From: Arthrobacter_J sp038199985
GTDB lineage: Bacteria; Actinomycetota; Actinomycetes; Actinomycetales; Micrococcaceae
DNA length: 64,000 bases
NCBI GenBank assembly: GCA_038199985.1
Contig: JBBPYK010000056.1
Location: 1 to 64,000, forward strand
Direction: 5' to 3'
Both the position numbers and the translations under genes were made by a program. How positions within the stretch are numbered: the first letter of the stretch is position 1; the number at the start of each line of letters is the position of its first letter. The notes beneath the pieces are model-generated. The model saw nothing but the letters and a program-made list of their open reading frames with translations. It had not been told where the DNA came from and did no database searches. Positions 14,105 through 22,161 of the stretch are shown here, piece after piece.

Positions 14105-16384
14105 GTGCCAGCCATGTCCAGTAGCGTGCGCACGCGTCTTTCCGGCATCATCGGGATGCGGAAGCGGCACACCCGGATCGTGGTTCTACTCATCCTCGCC
14201 TACGGTCTGGTCCGACTGTTGAACGACGACGGCTTCGATCCCATTGTCGACGGCTGGTTTGGCATACTGGCCGAACTGTCCATGGCCACCGTGGCGTGGT
14301 TGGCCTTTCGCCGGGCCACTGTTGCTCGGCCGGAAGTTGGCTGGGCTGCCGCAGGCATAACGGGACGGGTCATCGGCGATTGTCTCTACCTGTTGCCGAC
14401 CGCGGACATTGAGCCTGGGTCCTTGTTGTTCGCCGACGTTTGCTACCTGCTGTTCTTCCCATTCCTCCTCTGCTCGTTGGCGGTTCGTGCACGACGCCGA
14501 CTGGCCGCCGTCGCCTTCCCTGCCCTGCTGAATAGTGCCGTGGGTGCTTTTGGTGCCGCAGCAATCCTCGCTGTTGTGCTCCATCCCGTCATTGGGCAGG
14601 CCCAGCAACCGGGGTGGACCGCAACGATAACCGTCCTCTATCCGATATTCGATATGGCTCTGGTAGCTGTCATCGCGGGAGTTGCTGCTTTCCAGACTGC
14701 GGACGGAAATCGACTATGGGTACTTCTGGTGACCGGGCTTCTGCTGATTAGCACTGGCGACGTGGCCTATGTGCTGATGGAGCAAAGTGGCACCTATACC
14801 GTTGGTTCCGTGGTTGACATCACCTGGGGCGCAGGCATTCTGGTCCTCGTTCTATGGATAGACGAGTTGGCAGACCGGCAGGAACCACTGGTTATCGACG
14901 ATGGGCGCAACCAAGTCCTCATTGTTCCCGTCATCGCAACTCTGGCGGCTCTTATCATCTTGTTGCTCGGCACCCAGCGCCAAGTTTCGCTGCTGGCGTT
15001 GCTACTGGCCAGCACCACCCTGATTCTCGCGGCTGCCCCGCTGGTGTTTCGGCAGCGCATGCTGCACCGCATCACCCGTACGGACGAGCTCACTGGCCTA
15101 CCGAACCGTAGAGCCCTCTACACCGATGCGCCAGCCAAGTTCAAAGGGCGGTCCTCTAAATCGCAGGCGCTGATGCTTCTGGATCTGGACCGTTTCAAGG
15201 AGGTCAACGACAGTCTGGGACACGACGTCGGTGATTTTCTCCTCACGCAGGTTGCCGCGCGTCTGAGTGGAGCGTTAGGTCCGGATGACCTATTGGCAAG
15301 GCTGGGTGGCGACGAATTCGCGGTCCTGCTGGATGACTCCGAGCGCGACGACGCGATCAGTCAGGCCAAAGTGATCAGGGACGCCCTGGCTGAGCCGTTC
15401 ATGCTCGAAGGCATCACCCTGCAGACCAGTGCAAGCATCGGGATTGCACTCTTCCCCTCGCAGGGCACGGACTTGCGTCTGCTGCTGCGCAAGGCGGACA
15501 TGGCCATGTATAAAGCCAAGTCAGCCCACACAGGGCATCACGTTTACCAGAGTGAGGATGATAATCACGGTGACGAACGGCTGCGCACCTTGCAGGAACT
15601 GCGCGAGGCACTACTCACGGACCAGCTGGTTCTGCACTACCAACCCAAAGTCGCTCTGGGGACGGGACAGATTCAAGGGGCAGAAGCACTCGTTCGGTGG
15701 AACCACCCGGAACGTGGCCTTCTGCCTCCGGTCTCGTTCCTCGCGCTGGCCGAAGAGTCCGGGCTCATGCATGAGCTGACGCTCGTGGTTCTGGGCAAAG
15801 CCTTGGATCAGGCCGCGCTGTGGCAGCAACGTGAGACCCCCTTGGCCGTTGCAGTCAACGTTTCCGCCAGCTCTCTGGTGGATACCTCTTTCCCTGACAA
15901 GGTCAGTGCCATGCTCGCTGAACGTGGTCTCACCGGTCCAGCACTGGTAATAGAGATCACTGAGGACTTTCTGATGGGCGATAGGGACCGTGCCCGCTCC
16001 ATTCTGACGCGGCTCCGGAGCCAGGGCGTCCAGATCGCGGTCGACGACTTTGGCACCGGGTACAGTTCCCTGTCCTACCTTCGGGATCTGCCCATTGACG
16101 AGCTGAAGCTTGATCAGTCGTTCGTGTTTCCCATCGTCGATGACCCTCGTGCGGCGTCTTTGGTGGCCTCTACGGTCTCTTTGGCCCACGGCCTGAATCT
16201 GAGGATGGTTGCTGAGGGTGTGGAGAGCCGCGCCGTTTACGACCAGCTCACTGGCTACGGCTGCGACCGCGCGCAGGGCTACTACATGTCGCGGCCGCTA
16301 CCTGCCGCAGAATTCGACCAATGGATCACCATCCGTGGCACCACCGGTTTTGTTGGTGAGGCAGACGAGCCGGTGACCGTCTAG
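14105..16384 (+). CDS. Membrane GGDEF-EAL cyclic-di-GMP enzyme
   Basis: A 759-residue protein starting with GTG at 14105 behind GAGGGA. The first ~330 residues contain about nine to ten hydrophobic segments forming a membrane sensor region that I do not recognise. A diguanylate cyclase domain follows with the intact R-L-G-G-D-E-F motif (GGDEF at about 401-405); the usual inhibitory R-x-x-D site just before it reads L-G-P-D, so product inhibition is probably lost. An EAL phosphodiesterase domain follows with E-A-L at about 527-529 and the D-D-F-G-T-G-Y-S-S loop. Both active sites look complete, so it could make or break cyclic di-GMP. Confidence 0.93.
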   Translation: MPAMSSSVRTRLSGIIGMRKRHTRIVVLLILAYGLVRLLNDDGFDPIVDGWFGILAELSMATVAWLAFRRATVARPEVGWAAAGITGRVIGDCLYLLPTADIEPGSLLFADVCYLLFFPFLLCSLAVRARRRLAAVAFPALLNSAVGAFGAAAILAVVLHPVIGQAQQPGWTATITVLYPIFDMALVAVIAGVAAFQTADGNRLWVLLVTGLLLISTGDVAYVLMEQSGTYTVGSVVDITWGAGILVLVLWIDELADRQEPLVIDDGRNQVLIVPVIATLAALIILLLGTQRQVSLLALLLASTTLILAAAPLVFRQRMLHRITRTDELTGLPNRRALYTDAPAKFKGRSSKSQALMLLDLDRFKEVNDSLGHDVGDFLLTQVAARLSGALGPDDLLARLGGDEFAVLLDDSERDDAISQAKVIRDALAEPFMLEGITLQTSASIGIALFPSQGTDLRLLLRKADMAMYKAKSAHTGHHVYQSEDDNHGDERLRTLQELREALLTDQLVLHYQPKVALGTGQIQGAEALVRWNHPERGLLPPVSFLALAEESGLMHELTLVVLGKALDQAALWQQRETPLAVAVNVSASSLVDTSFPDKVSAMLAERGLTGPALVIEITEDFLMGDRDRARSILTRLRSQGVQIAVDDFGTGYSSLSYLRDLPIDELKLDQSFVFPIVDDPRAASLVASTVSLAHGLNLRMVAEGVESRAVYDQLTGYGCDRAQGYYMSRPLPAAEFDQWITIRGTTGFVGEADEPVTV

Positions 16385-16410
16385 GGGTTCACCGCATCGC
16401 GCGGAACGTT

Positions 16411-17109
16411 TTACCCACAGCATTCACAGGTTGAGGCGGCCGACGTCGGCTCGTCCGGTTCGTGTAAGACAGCGTTTGGTGCGCAGCAGGCGTCTCCCTT
16501 CCACGCCGAGATTCCCTCCTTGACCGCGAACCCGGCGATGACGAGTGCTGCCACAGGATCCGCCCACGACCAACCCAAGGTGCTGTTCAGGAGCAGACCG
16601 ACCAACACGACGGCGGACAGGTAGGAACACAGCATCGTCTGTTTGGAATCGGCGACGGCGGAGTTCGATCCCAGTTCGCGGCCTACACGCCGCTGGGTCA
16701 GCGACAGCACGGGCATCACGACGACGCTGACGGCCGCAAGCGCTATACCCACCGATGAATGATCTGGAACGCTTGCGCCCAAAAGGTTTCGTACGGCGCC
16801 AACGGTTACGAGCAGCGCCAGACCAAAAAATGAGAAGGCTATCAGCCGCAACGCAGACTTTTCCCGCGATTGCGGGTTGCGTCCGGCAAACTGCCATGCC
16901 ACGGCAGCCGCGGAAAGAACTTCCACCACGGAGTCCAGTCCGAACGCGACCAGAGCCGCAGACGAAGCCACTGTCCCGGCCGAAATGGCCACAATAGCTT
17001 CCACCACGTTGTAGGTGATCGTTGCAGCCACGAGAAGCTGGATCCTGCGGGTCAGCACCCGCTTTCGCTCGTCGGCTGCGATGTCAAGGTGCAGTTTCTG
17101 TGCGCTCAT
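16411..17109 (-). CDS. Cation-diffusion-facilitator-like metal transporter
   Basis: A 232-residue membrane protein. Five to six hydrophobic segments carry V-V-E-A-I-V-A (segment 1) and F-G-L-D-S-V-V-E (segment 2), the Asp/Glu-bearing metal pathway of the CDF fold, then A-D-S-K-Q-T-M-L-C-S and W-A-D-P-V-A-A-L. The large cytoplasmic dimer domain of classical CDFs is missing; instead the C-terminus is Cys-rich (G-D-A-C-C-A-P-N and S-T-C-E-C-C-G). Start at ATG 17109 is fixed by a TGATG overlap with the CmtR-like regulator, so the two are translationally coupled. It probably exports the metal the regulator senses (Cd, Pb or Zn). Confidence 0.85.
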   Translation of the reverse strand: MSAQKLHLDIAADERKRVLTRRIQLLVAATITYNVVEAIVAISAGTVASSAALVAFGLDSVVEVLSAAAVAWQFAGRNPQSREKSALRLIAFSFFGLALLVTVGAVRNLLGASVPDHSSVGIALAAVSVVVMPVLSLTQRRVGRELGSNSAVADSKQTMLCSYLSAVVLVGLLLNSTLGWSWADPVAALVIAGFAVKEGISAWKGDACCAPNAVLHEPDEPTSAASTCECCG

Positions 17110-17435
17110 CAGCAACACTCGCCGTCGTTCGTGAGGCAACATTCGGGGGCAGCCAGTACCACCACGCCAAGGAGGCTCGACAACGCTTCACCCAGCTTGG
17201 CGTCGGCCAGTTCGTAGCGAGAACGACGCCCTTCCGGCACGGAGACAACGAGGCCGCAGCCTCGCAGGCAAGACAAGTGGTTCGAGAGGCTTTGTCGGCT
17301 GACGCCAATGACCTCTGCCAGGTCGCTGGGATAGCTGGGGCCCTCGCGCAGAGCGAGAAGGATGCGCGCCCGCGTTGGGTCCGATACAGCAGAGCCGAAT
17401 CTGGCCAGCACAGACGAGTGATTCAGGGTTTCCAT
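17109..17435 (-). CDS. ArsR/SmtB-family metal sensor, CmtR-like (Cd/Pb)
   Basis: A 108-residue winged-helix repressor. The stretch S-N-H-L-S-C-L-R-G-C-G-L-V-V matches what I recall of mycobacterial CmtR, with C56 and C60 in the recognition helix corresponding to CmtR C57 and C61. A C-terminal C-C pair (99-100) stands where the third CmtR ligand C102 is, and a further C-C ends the protein. CmtR releases DNA when Cd(II) or Pb(II) binds. Start at ATG 17435; longer frames upstream run across the promoter. Its stop overlaps the transporter start. A TATAAT box and a palindrome lie just upstream, consistent with autorepression. Confidence 0.88.
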   Translation of the reverse strand: METLNHSSVLARFGSAVSDPTRARILLALREGPSYPSDLAEVIGVSRQSLSNHLSCLRGCGLVVSVPEGRRSRYELADAKLGEALSSLLGVVVLAAPECCLTNDGECC

Positions 17436-17462
17436 GATGCCAACGATACACGCTGTGATGAA

Positions 17463-17478
17463 TACATTATAAGTTGTA
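17463..17478 (-). promoter_or_regulatory. Candidate operator/-10 region of the CmtR-like repressor
   Basis: A 16-base palindrome-like element with TACA (17463-17466) and TGTA (17475-17478) outer arms overlaps a minus-strand TATAAT. It sits about 30 bases upstream of the regulator ATG, where the repressor would block RNA polymerase. Confidence 0.4.
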
Positions 17479-17507
17479 CTGAACTCAAAGTGTCTCTTCT
17501 GTCGGCT

Positions 17508-17526
17508 ATTGGTTAGGGTGTCCTTA
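17508..17526 (+). promoter_or_regulatory. Candidate iron box (DtxR/IdeR site)
   Basis: ATTGGTTAGGGTGTCCTTA agrees at 14 of 19 positions with the consensus iron box TWAGGTTAGSCTAACCTWA. It ends 10 bases before the ATG of the siderophore-interacting protein, the expected place for iron-dependent repression. Confidence 0.55.
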
Positions 17527-17536
17527 GAAGCCCCCA

Positions 17537-18379
17537 ATGTCTCATCGTCTGGAGTCATCGTCCGTGCCCGAGCAGTCACCCCGTAAGCCCAAACCGCAAG
17601 TCATCCTCGAGGTCATTCGCACTGAGCAGCTCAGTCCCGGCATGGTCCGCGTCATCGCCGGCGGCGAAGGATTTGCCGCGTTCCATTCCAACGGTCATAC
17701 GGATCAGTACGTCAAAATCTTCTTCGCCAAGCCGGAACTTGGGCTCATTCCTCCCTACAACCTCGACGAGCTCCGAGAGAAGCTGGCTCCGGAGGACCTT
17801 CCGACAACCCGCACCTACACCGTTCGCTGGGTCAATGAGCAAACGCAGGAGCTCGCACTCGACTTCGTGATCCACGGCGACGAAGGGCTTGCCGGGCCGT
17901 GGGCCGCGCGAGCACAGCCCGGTGACGCACTGGTTTTCCGAGGTCCCGGCGGTAAATACTCGCCCAATCCCGACGCCGACTGGTACCTCTTTGTCGGCGA
18001 CGCGGCAGCACTTCCGGCCATCGCAGCTGCCATCGAGCAGTTGCCGGCAACCGCCGTCGGGCACGCCATCCTTGAAGTGCACACTCCACAGGACCGATTG
18101 GAGTTGAACGCCCCGGACGGAATCCACATCACCTGGTTGGATGAAACGCACGACGGCGGCCTCACGACAGCAGTCCAGTCGCTTCAATGGCTGGATGGAT
18201 CGGTCGATATTTTTGCTCATGGTGAGCGTGAATCCATGAAGGAACTGCGGCGACTATTCAAGGAACTGGGTGTGGACCGTTCGCAGCTGTCCTTATCCGG
18301 GTATTGGGCTCGTGGTCGTGCCGAAGACCGGTTTCAGGCCGAGAAGCGCGAACCGATCGGGAAGATCTTCGAAGACTGA
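17537..18379 (+). CDS. Siderophore-interacting protein (FAD-binding ferric reductase)
   Basis: A 280-residue member of the SIP/ViuB family. R-T-Y-T-V-R-W-V-N is the FAD-binding R-x-Y-(T/S) motif; the family-typical D-F-V-I-H-G-D-E-G-L-A-G-P-W-A-A-R-A-Q-P-G-D follows, then G-P-G-G-K-Y and the NAD(P)H-domain segment W-Y-L-F-V-G-D-A-A-A-L-P-A-I. The C-terminus has S-G-Y-W-A-R-G-R-A-E-D. These enzymes reduce ferric siderophores in the cytoplasm to free iron. No siderophore transporter lies beside it. A candidate iron box overlaps its promoter. Its stop faces the LysE stop with a single base between them. Confidence 0.93.
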   Translation: MSHRLESSSVPEQSPRKPKPQVILEVIRTEQLSPGMVRVIAGGEGFAAFHSNGHTDQYVKIFFAKPELGLIPPYNLDELREKLAPEDLPTTRTYTVRWVNEQTQELALDFVIHGDEGLAGPWAARAQPGDALVFRGPGGKYSPNPDADWYLFVGDAAALPAIAAAIEQLPATAVGHAILEVHTPQDRLELNAPDGIHITWLDETHDGGLTTAVQSLQWLDGSVDIFAHGERESMKELRRLFKELGVDRSQLSLSGYWARGRAEDRFQAEKREPIGKIFED

Positions 18380-18380
18380 A

Positions 18381-18989
18381 TCAGTGCCCGAACGCCATTC
18401 GGAGACCCAGCGCCAGCATAACGACGGCGATAACACCGTCCAGGATGCGCCACGACGACGGTTTGGCAAAGAACCGTCGAAGCTTCCGGGCCCCGAATCC
18501 AAGAGCAGAGAACCACAGGAAACTTCCCGCTATCGCTCCCGCGCCGAACCACCACCTCAAATCGGGGCCCTGGCGGTTAGCAAGAGTGCCCAGCAACATC
18601 ACCGTGTCCAGGTAGACGTGTGGATTCAGCCAAGTAATCGCCAGCATGGCCAGAACAGCATCACGCATCCCTGTAGCGCGATCAGGTTTGGTCACCGTGA
18701 GGCTCCCGGGCCGCAGCGCGCGCTTCGCTGCCAGCAGCGCATACCCGATGAGAAAGGCAGCGCCGACAAGCCTCACCACGTCCACCAGTGCGGGCACGGC
18801 ACCGATGATGGCACCGATACCGAGAATGCCGAGTGTGATCAGGAGGGCGTCAGATACCGCGCAGATAAGTACCAGGACCGTCACGTTCTTGCCCTGAATG
18901 CCATGGCGAAGCAGGAATGCGTTCTGCGCGCCAATAGCGATGATGAGCACTAGCCCGCTTCCGAGGCCGAGCAGCAAGGCCTGAATCAT
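18381..18989 (-). CDS. LysE/ArgO-type amino acid exporter
   Basis: A 202-residue membrane protein with six hydrophobic segments. The start at ATG 18989 gives the family N-terminus M-I-Q-A-L-L-L-G-L-G-S-G-L-V-L-I-I-A-I-G-A-Q-N-A-F-L-L-R-H-G, where I-G-A-Q-N-A-F is the LysE hallmark; W-L-N-P-H-V-Y-L-D is the second conserved motif. These carriers export basic amino acids (Lys, Arg). The usual LysG/ArgP activator gene is not adjacent. No Shine-Dalgarno sequence is seen before the ATG, and a longer frame upstream would add non-homologous sequence across the divergent cupin gene. Confidence 0.9.
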   Translation of the reverse strand: MIQALLLGLGSGLVLIIAIGAQNAFLLRHGIQGKNVTVLVLICAVSDALLITLGILGIGAIIGAVPALVDVVRLVGAAFLIGYALLAAKRALRPGSLTVTKPDRATGMRDAVLAMLAITWLNPHVYLDTVMLLGTLANRQGPDLRWWFGAGAIAGSFLWFSALGFGARKLRRFFAKPSSWRILDGVIAVVMLALGLRMAFGH

Positions 18990-19089
18990 GTCGAAGGTGT
19001 CCACAACGATAGTGTGCAGGTTCACTAGGGCTACCGCCAATTGGCTATAGTTCCCGTAACACGTCCGGTTCGGATCGAAAGGAACAGCT

Positions 19090-19419
19090 GTGAAGAAGGT
19101 ATCTTTGACCGCGTTGGCCCGCCACGAGTTGGCCCATGCCAAAGAAGCTCCAAGCGGGCGCAGTGCTAAGACGGTATTCGGCGGTCATGAGCACGTGATG
19201 CGTCAGACTCTGGTGGCAATGCGTGCTGGTGTATCCATGAGCGAGCACGAGAATCCAGGCGAGGCCACCCTATGGGTTATTCAAGGCCGCGTTTCACTCA
19301 TTTCCGGCGAGGACAACTGGGAAGGTTCGGCTGGCGATCTCATCATCGTGCCCGACGCCCGACACAGCCTGGAGGCGCTGGAGGACTCCGTCGTCGTCCT
19401 CGCAGTGGCTAAGCGCTAG
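19090..19419 (+). CDS. Single-domain cupin protein
   Basis: A 109-residue beta-barrel protein starting with GTG at 19090 behind AAAGGA. M-S-E-H-E-N-P-G-E-A-T-L-W-V-I-Q-G-R-V and W-E-G-S-A-G-D-L-I-I-V-P-D-A-R-H-S-L-E-A are the two cupin motifs, with His/Glu residues for a metal. The first motif's second His is replaced (E-H-E-N-P-G-E), as in many small sensor or isomerase-like cupins, so activity is unclear. Such proteins are often annotated as LuxR-associated or stress cupins. It is divergent from LysE. Confidence 0.85.
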   Translation: MKKVSLTALARHELAHAKEAPSGRSAKTVFGGHEHVMRQTLVAMRAGVSMSEHENPGEATLWVIQGRVSLISGEDNWEGSAGDLIIVPDARHSLEALEDSVVVLAVAKR

Positions 19420-19436
19420 CCGACCGACGAGGCCTG

Positions 19437-20132
19437 TCAAGGGGCGCGTGGCTCGTCAGGGTCCTGCCCGCAGGGTTCCGGGTCACTGACAGGTGACCCT
19501 TCTACCACTGCGCTACGTGGTCGTTGAGATTCCAACTCTGCGTAGAGAATCCGAACGGCCAGCTGGATGAGTGGTCCGATGGCAAGAGCAAAGACGAGAG
19601 TGCCGATCCCGGCGAGTCCCCCCATTGCCCACCCGGCTGCCACCACGGTGAGTTCGAGGCCGCTGCGAATCACCCAAATGGGCTTCCCTGTGACCCTGAC
19701 CAACCCCGTCATCAGCCCGTCGCGCGGACCCGGCCCCATTCCGGCCCCGATGTAGAGCGCGGTGGCCAATGCAAGGAGGAACAAGCCACCGGTGAACAGC
19801 AGAATCTGCCACACTAATTCGTCGGGTTTGGGCAGAATGGCTAATCCGACGTTGGCAAAAACACCTACCAATAGCGTGTTGGCGACGGTTCCCCACCCGG
19901 GGCGTTGTTTCAGCGGAATCCACAGGAGCAAAACCCCGATGCTGACCAGAATGGTGGTCACGCCGAAGGACAAGCCAACAACCCGTGACGCACCCTGGCC
20001 GAGTACGTCCCACGGCGCGGAGCCCAGTTGACCTTGCAGCATCATGGAAATGGCGAAACCGTAGGCGAAGATACCGATATATAGGCGTATGTGGCGGATT
20101 AGAAGCGTCCGGCTGGTAAGAAACGCTCGCAT
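19437..20132 (-). CDS. YczE/YitT-family membrane protein
   Basis: A 231-residue membrane protein; the ATG at 20132 is preceded by AAAGGG and avoids a non-homologous extension that overlaps dnaB. Five hydrophobic segments begin with Y-I-G-I-F-A-Y-G-F-A-I-S-M-M-L-Q-G-Q-L-G-S-A-P-W-D-V-L-G-Q-G, then A-L-Y-I-G-A-G-M-G-P-G-P-R-D-G-L-M-T-G, both strongly conserved in YczE-type proteins. Function is unknown; Bacillus YczE affects surfactin production. The C-terminal tail is polar and Pro-rich. It lies 22 bases after dnaB on the same strand and may be co-transcribed. Confidence 0.85.
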   Translation of the reverse strand: MRAFLTSRTLLIRHIRLYIGIFAYGFAISMMLQGQLGSAPWDVLGQGASRVVGLSFGVTTILVSIGVLLLWIPLKQRPGWGTVANTLLVGVFANVGLAILPKPDELVWQILLFTGGLFLLALATALYIGAGMGPGPRDGLMTGLVRVTGKPIWVIRSGLELTVVAAGWAMGGLAGIGTLVFALAIGPLIQLAVRILYAELESQRPRSAVVEGSPVSDPEPCGQDPDEPRAP

Positions 20133-20154
20133 GGTCCCTTTCTTTGACGCGAAG

Positions 20155-21534
20155 CTAGAAGTTGCCGCCACTTTCGACCGCCATGTTGGCGAAGCGCGAG
20201 TAGTGCCCCTGGAAACCCACGACAATGGTCTTGGTGGGACCGTTTCGGTGCTTGGCTACAATGAGGTCGGCCTCGCCTGCTCGCGGCGACTCTTTGTCAT
20301 AAATGTCTTCACGGTGCAACAGGATCACCATATCGGCATCCTGCTCGATAGACCCAGACTCACGAAGGTCCGAGATCATAGGCTTCTTATCCGTTCGCTG
20401 CTCCGAACCACGGTTCAGCTGGGATAGAGCGATGACAGGCACACCCAGTTCCTTGGCAAGCAGTTTCAAGGCACGCGAAAACTCAGACACTTCCTGCTGC
20501 CTAGACTCGACACGCTTTCCCGACGACATCAGCTGCAGGTAGTCAAGGACCACCAGCTTGAGGTCGTGGCGCTGCTTCAAGCGCCTGCATTTGGCCCGAA
20601 TTTCCATGAGAGACATATTGGGGCTGTCGTCGATAAACAACGGCGCGTCATTGAGCCTGCCCATTGTCGTGGCGATCTTGCTCCACTGTTCGTCCTTGAT
20701 GGTGCCTTTGCGCAGGTCCTGCAGCCCAATAGTGGCTTCGGCCGCTAGTAGGCGCATGGCAATCTCATTGCGGCCCATTTCCAGGGAGAAGAACACCGTG
20801 GTCTGGTTGTGTTTGATGGCCGCGGACCGGGCAAAATCCAAAGCAAACGTCGATTTGCCAACGGCCGGACGAGCCGCTATAACGATCATCTGCCCACCGT
20901 GAAGACCCTGGGTCAGCTCATCGAGTTCGTAGAACCCGGTGGGGACGCCCGTCATGCCCTCCCCACGGTGGCCAGCCGACTCAATTTCATCGACCGTGCC
21001 TTCGATGATGTCTTTCAGGGCAACGTAGTCCTCCGCGGTCCTCCGCTCAGCTACGGCGTAGACCTCGGCCTGGGCCGCATTGACGATGTCATCAACTTCG
21101 CCATCATTCGAATAGCCCAACTGGACAATCTTGGTTCCGGCATCCACGAGCCTTCGCAGAACTGCTCGTTCACGAACGATCTCCGCATAGAACCCGGCAT
21201 TCGCCGCCGTGGGGACCGATTGGATAAGCGTGTGTAGATAGGCTGCTCCACCAATGCGGGCGATTTCACCGCGTTTGGTCAATTCATCCGAGACAGTAAC
21301 CGCGTCCGCAGGTTCCCCGCGCCCGTAAAGGTCAATGATGGATTCGAAGATGCTCTCGTGTGCAGGTCGGTAGAAATCAATCCCGCGCAGCACCTCGACA
21401 CAGTCAGCAATAGCATCTTTGGAGAGCATCATGCCGCCGAGCACGGACTGCTCCGCCACGAGGTCCTGTGGAGGGGTGCGCGTAAAGTCCCCGCCGCGCG
21501 ACGACTCAATTGAACTTGATTGCGCCAAAGACAC
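20155..21534 (-). CDS. dnaB: Replicative DNA helicase DnaB
   Basis: A 459-residue helicase that unwinds the replication fork. The N-terminal domain (P-P-Q-D-L-V-A-E-Q-S-V-L-G-G-M-M-L-S) precedes the RecA-like domain with Walker A A-R-P-A-V-G-K-S-T at about 221-229 and Walker B L-V-V-L-D-Y-L-Q-L-M. The C-terminal I-S-D-L-R-E-S-G-S-I-E-Q-D-A-D and G-P-T-K-T motifs are present. No intein interrupts it, unlike mycobacterial homologues. The start is GTG at 21534. It follows rplI in the conserved ribosomal/replication order, but with an extra gene and a long intergenic region full of DnaA boxes in between. Confidence 0.97.
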   Translation of the reverse strand: MSLAQSSSIESSRGGDFTRTPPQDLVAEQSVLGGMMLSKDAIADCVEVLRGIDFYRPAHESIFESIIDLYGRGEPADAVTVSDELTKRGEIARIGGAAYLHTLIQSVPTAANAGFYAEIVRERAVLRRLVDAGTKIVQLGYSNDGEVDDIVNAAQAEVYAVAERRTAEDYVALKDIIEGTVDEIESAGHRGEGMTGVPTGFYELDELTQGLHGGQMIVIAARPAVGKSTFALDFARSAAIKHNQTTVFFSLEMGRNEIAMRLLAAEATIGLQDLRKGTIKDEQWSKIATTMGRLNDAPLFIDDSPNMSLMEIRAKCRRLKQRHDLKLVVLDYLQLMSSGKRVESRQQEVSEFSRALKLLAKELGVPVIALSQLNRGSEQRTDKKPMISDLRESGSIEQDADMVILLHREDIYDKESPRAGEADLIVAKHRNGPTKTIVVGFQGHYSRFANMAVESGGNF

Positions 21535-21712
21535 TCCAGCGACCTTCCTTTGTCAGTTCCCCTCACATACCGGCCAGGAGAACCCTTCCGGTGACAGTTT
21601 CACCCGCCTATACAGAACTATCAGGTGGCACCGACATTTCGACTGCTACCGTCCTCCGATGTAAAGGAATCTTCCGCAACCGTAGTCCTGATTCCGCGAC
21701 ACGCCAACTAAG

Positions 21713-21965
21713 TTATCCACAAGTAAGTTTTTTCTCTGGGGATAACTGGCTCAAGGTTGTGCACAGTCTGGTAACAACTCTGTGGATAAGCAATGGGTTT
21801 CTAACCCATACCCGCTCTGACTAGGAGCGATATGCTGCTGCACATGTGGACGAAAAGAAACTTCCGGTAAACATTCATCCACAACTTGCGAGTTGACACG
21901 AAGGCCGCGCAGGCTCTAGGTCCAATATTCGTCACAATATCCACAGGAGCAACGTGATATCCACA
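21713..21965. promoter_or_regulatory. Cluster of DnaA boxes upstream of dnaB
   Basis: Two perfect TTATCCACA boxes lie at 21713-21721 (+) and 21781-21789 (-). A TTGTGCACA lies at 21757-21765. Boxes one base off TTATCCACA or TTGTCCACA lie at 21737-21745 (-), 21845-21853 (-), 21875-21883 (+), 21937-21945 (+) and 21957-21965 (+). Eight such sites in about 250 bases far exceeds chance. DnaA would be expected to bind here. The site may regulate dnaB, titrate DnaA, or be an accessory origin-like element; the main origin is usually next to dnaA, which is not in this window. Confidence 0.75.
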
Positions 21966-21978
21966 ACCCCCAGACATA

Positions 21979-22026
21979 GGGCCGTTCGCTCCGTATGCCC
22001 TCGGGAGCATACGGAGCGAACGGCCC
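21979..22026. repeat. Perfect 20-bp-arm palindrome
   Basis: Arms at 21979-21998 (beginning GGGCCGTTCGCTCC) and 22007-22026 are exact reverse complements with an 8-base loop. No T-run flanks it. It lies after the end of the minus-strand gene at 22162 and beside the DnaA boxes, and may be a U-less terminator. Confidence 0.75.
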
Positions 22027-22161
22027 GTAAAACCTATTCAGTCTCATCTATCAATCGGCCGAAAAGTCGAAGAGATCGCCTAGAAAGCTATGCTTCTCGC
22101 GACCGGGAGCAAGACCGTACCCACGCCGGCGTCAGTGCCACTGCCAAGCGCAGGGCGGACG

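Larger units (their letters stand above)
21535..22161. other. 627-base intergenic region upstream of dnaB
   Basis: Holds the presumed dnaB promoter, a cluster of eight DnaA-box-like sequences (21713-21965) and a long perfect palindrome (21979-22026). Short open frames on both strands look accidental. The section 21700-21800 is more AT-rich than its surroundings. Confidence 0.75.
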
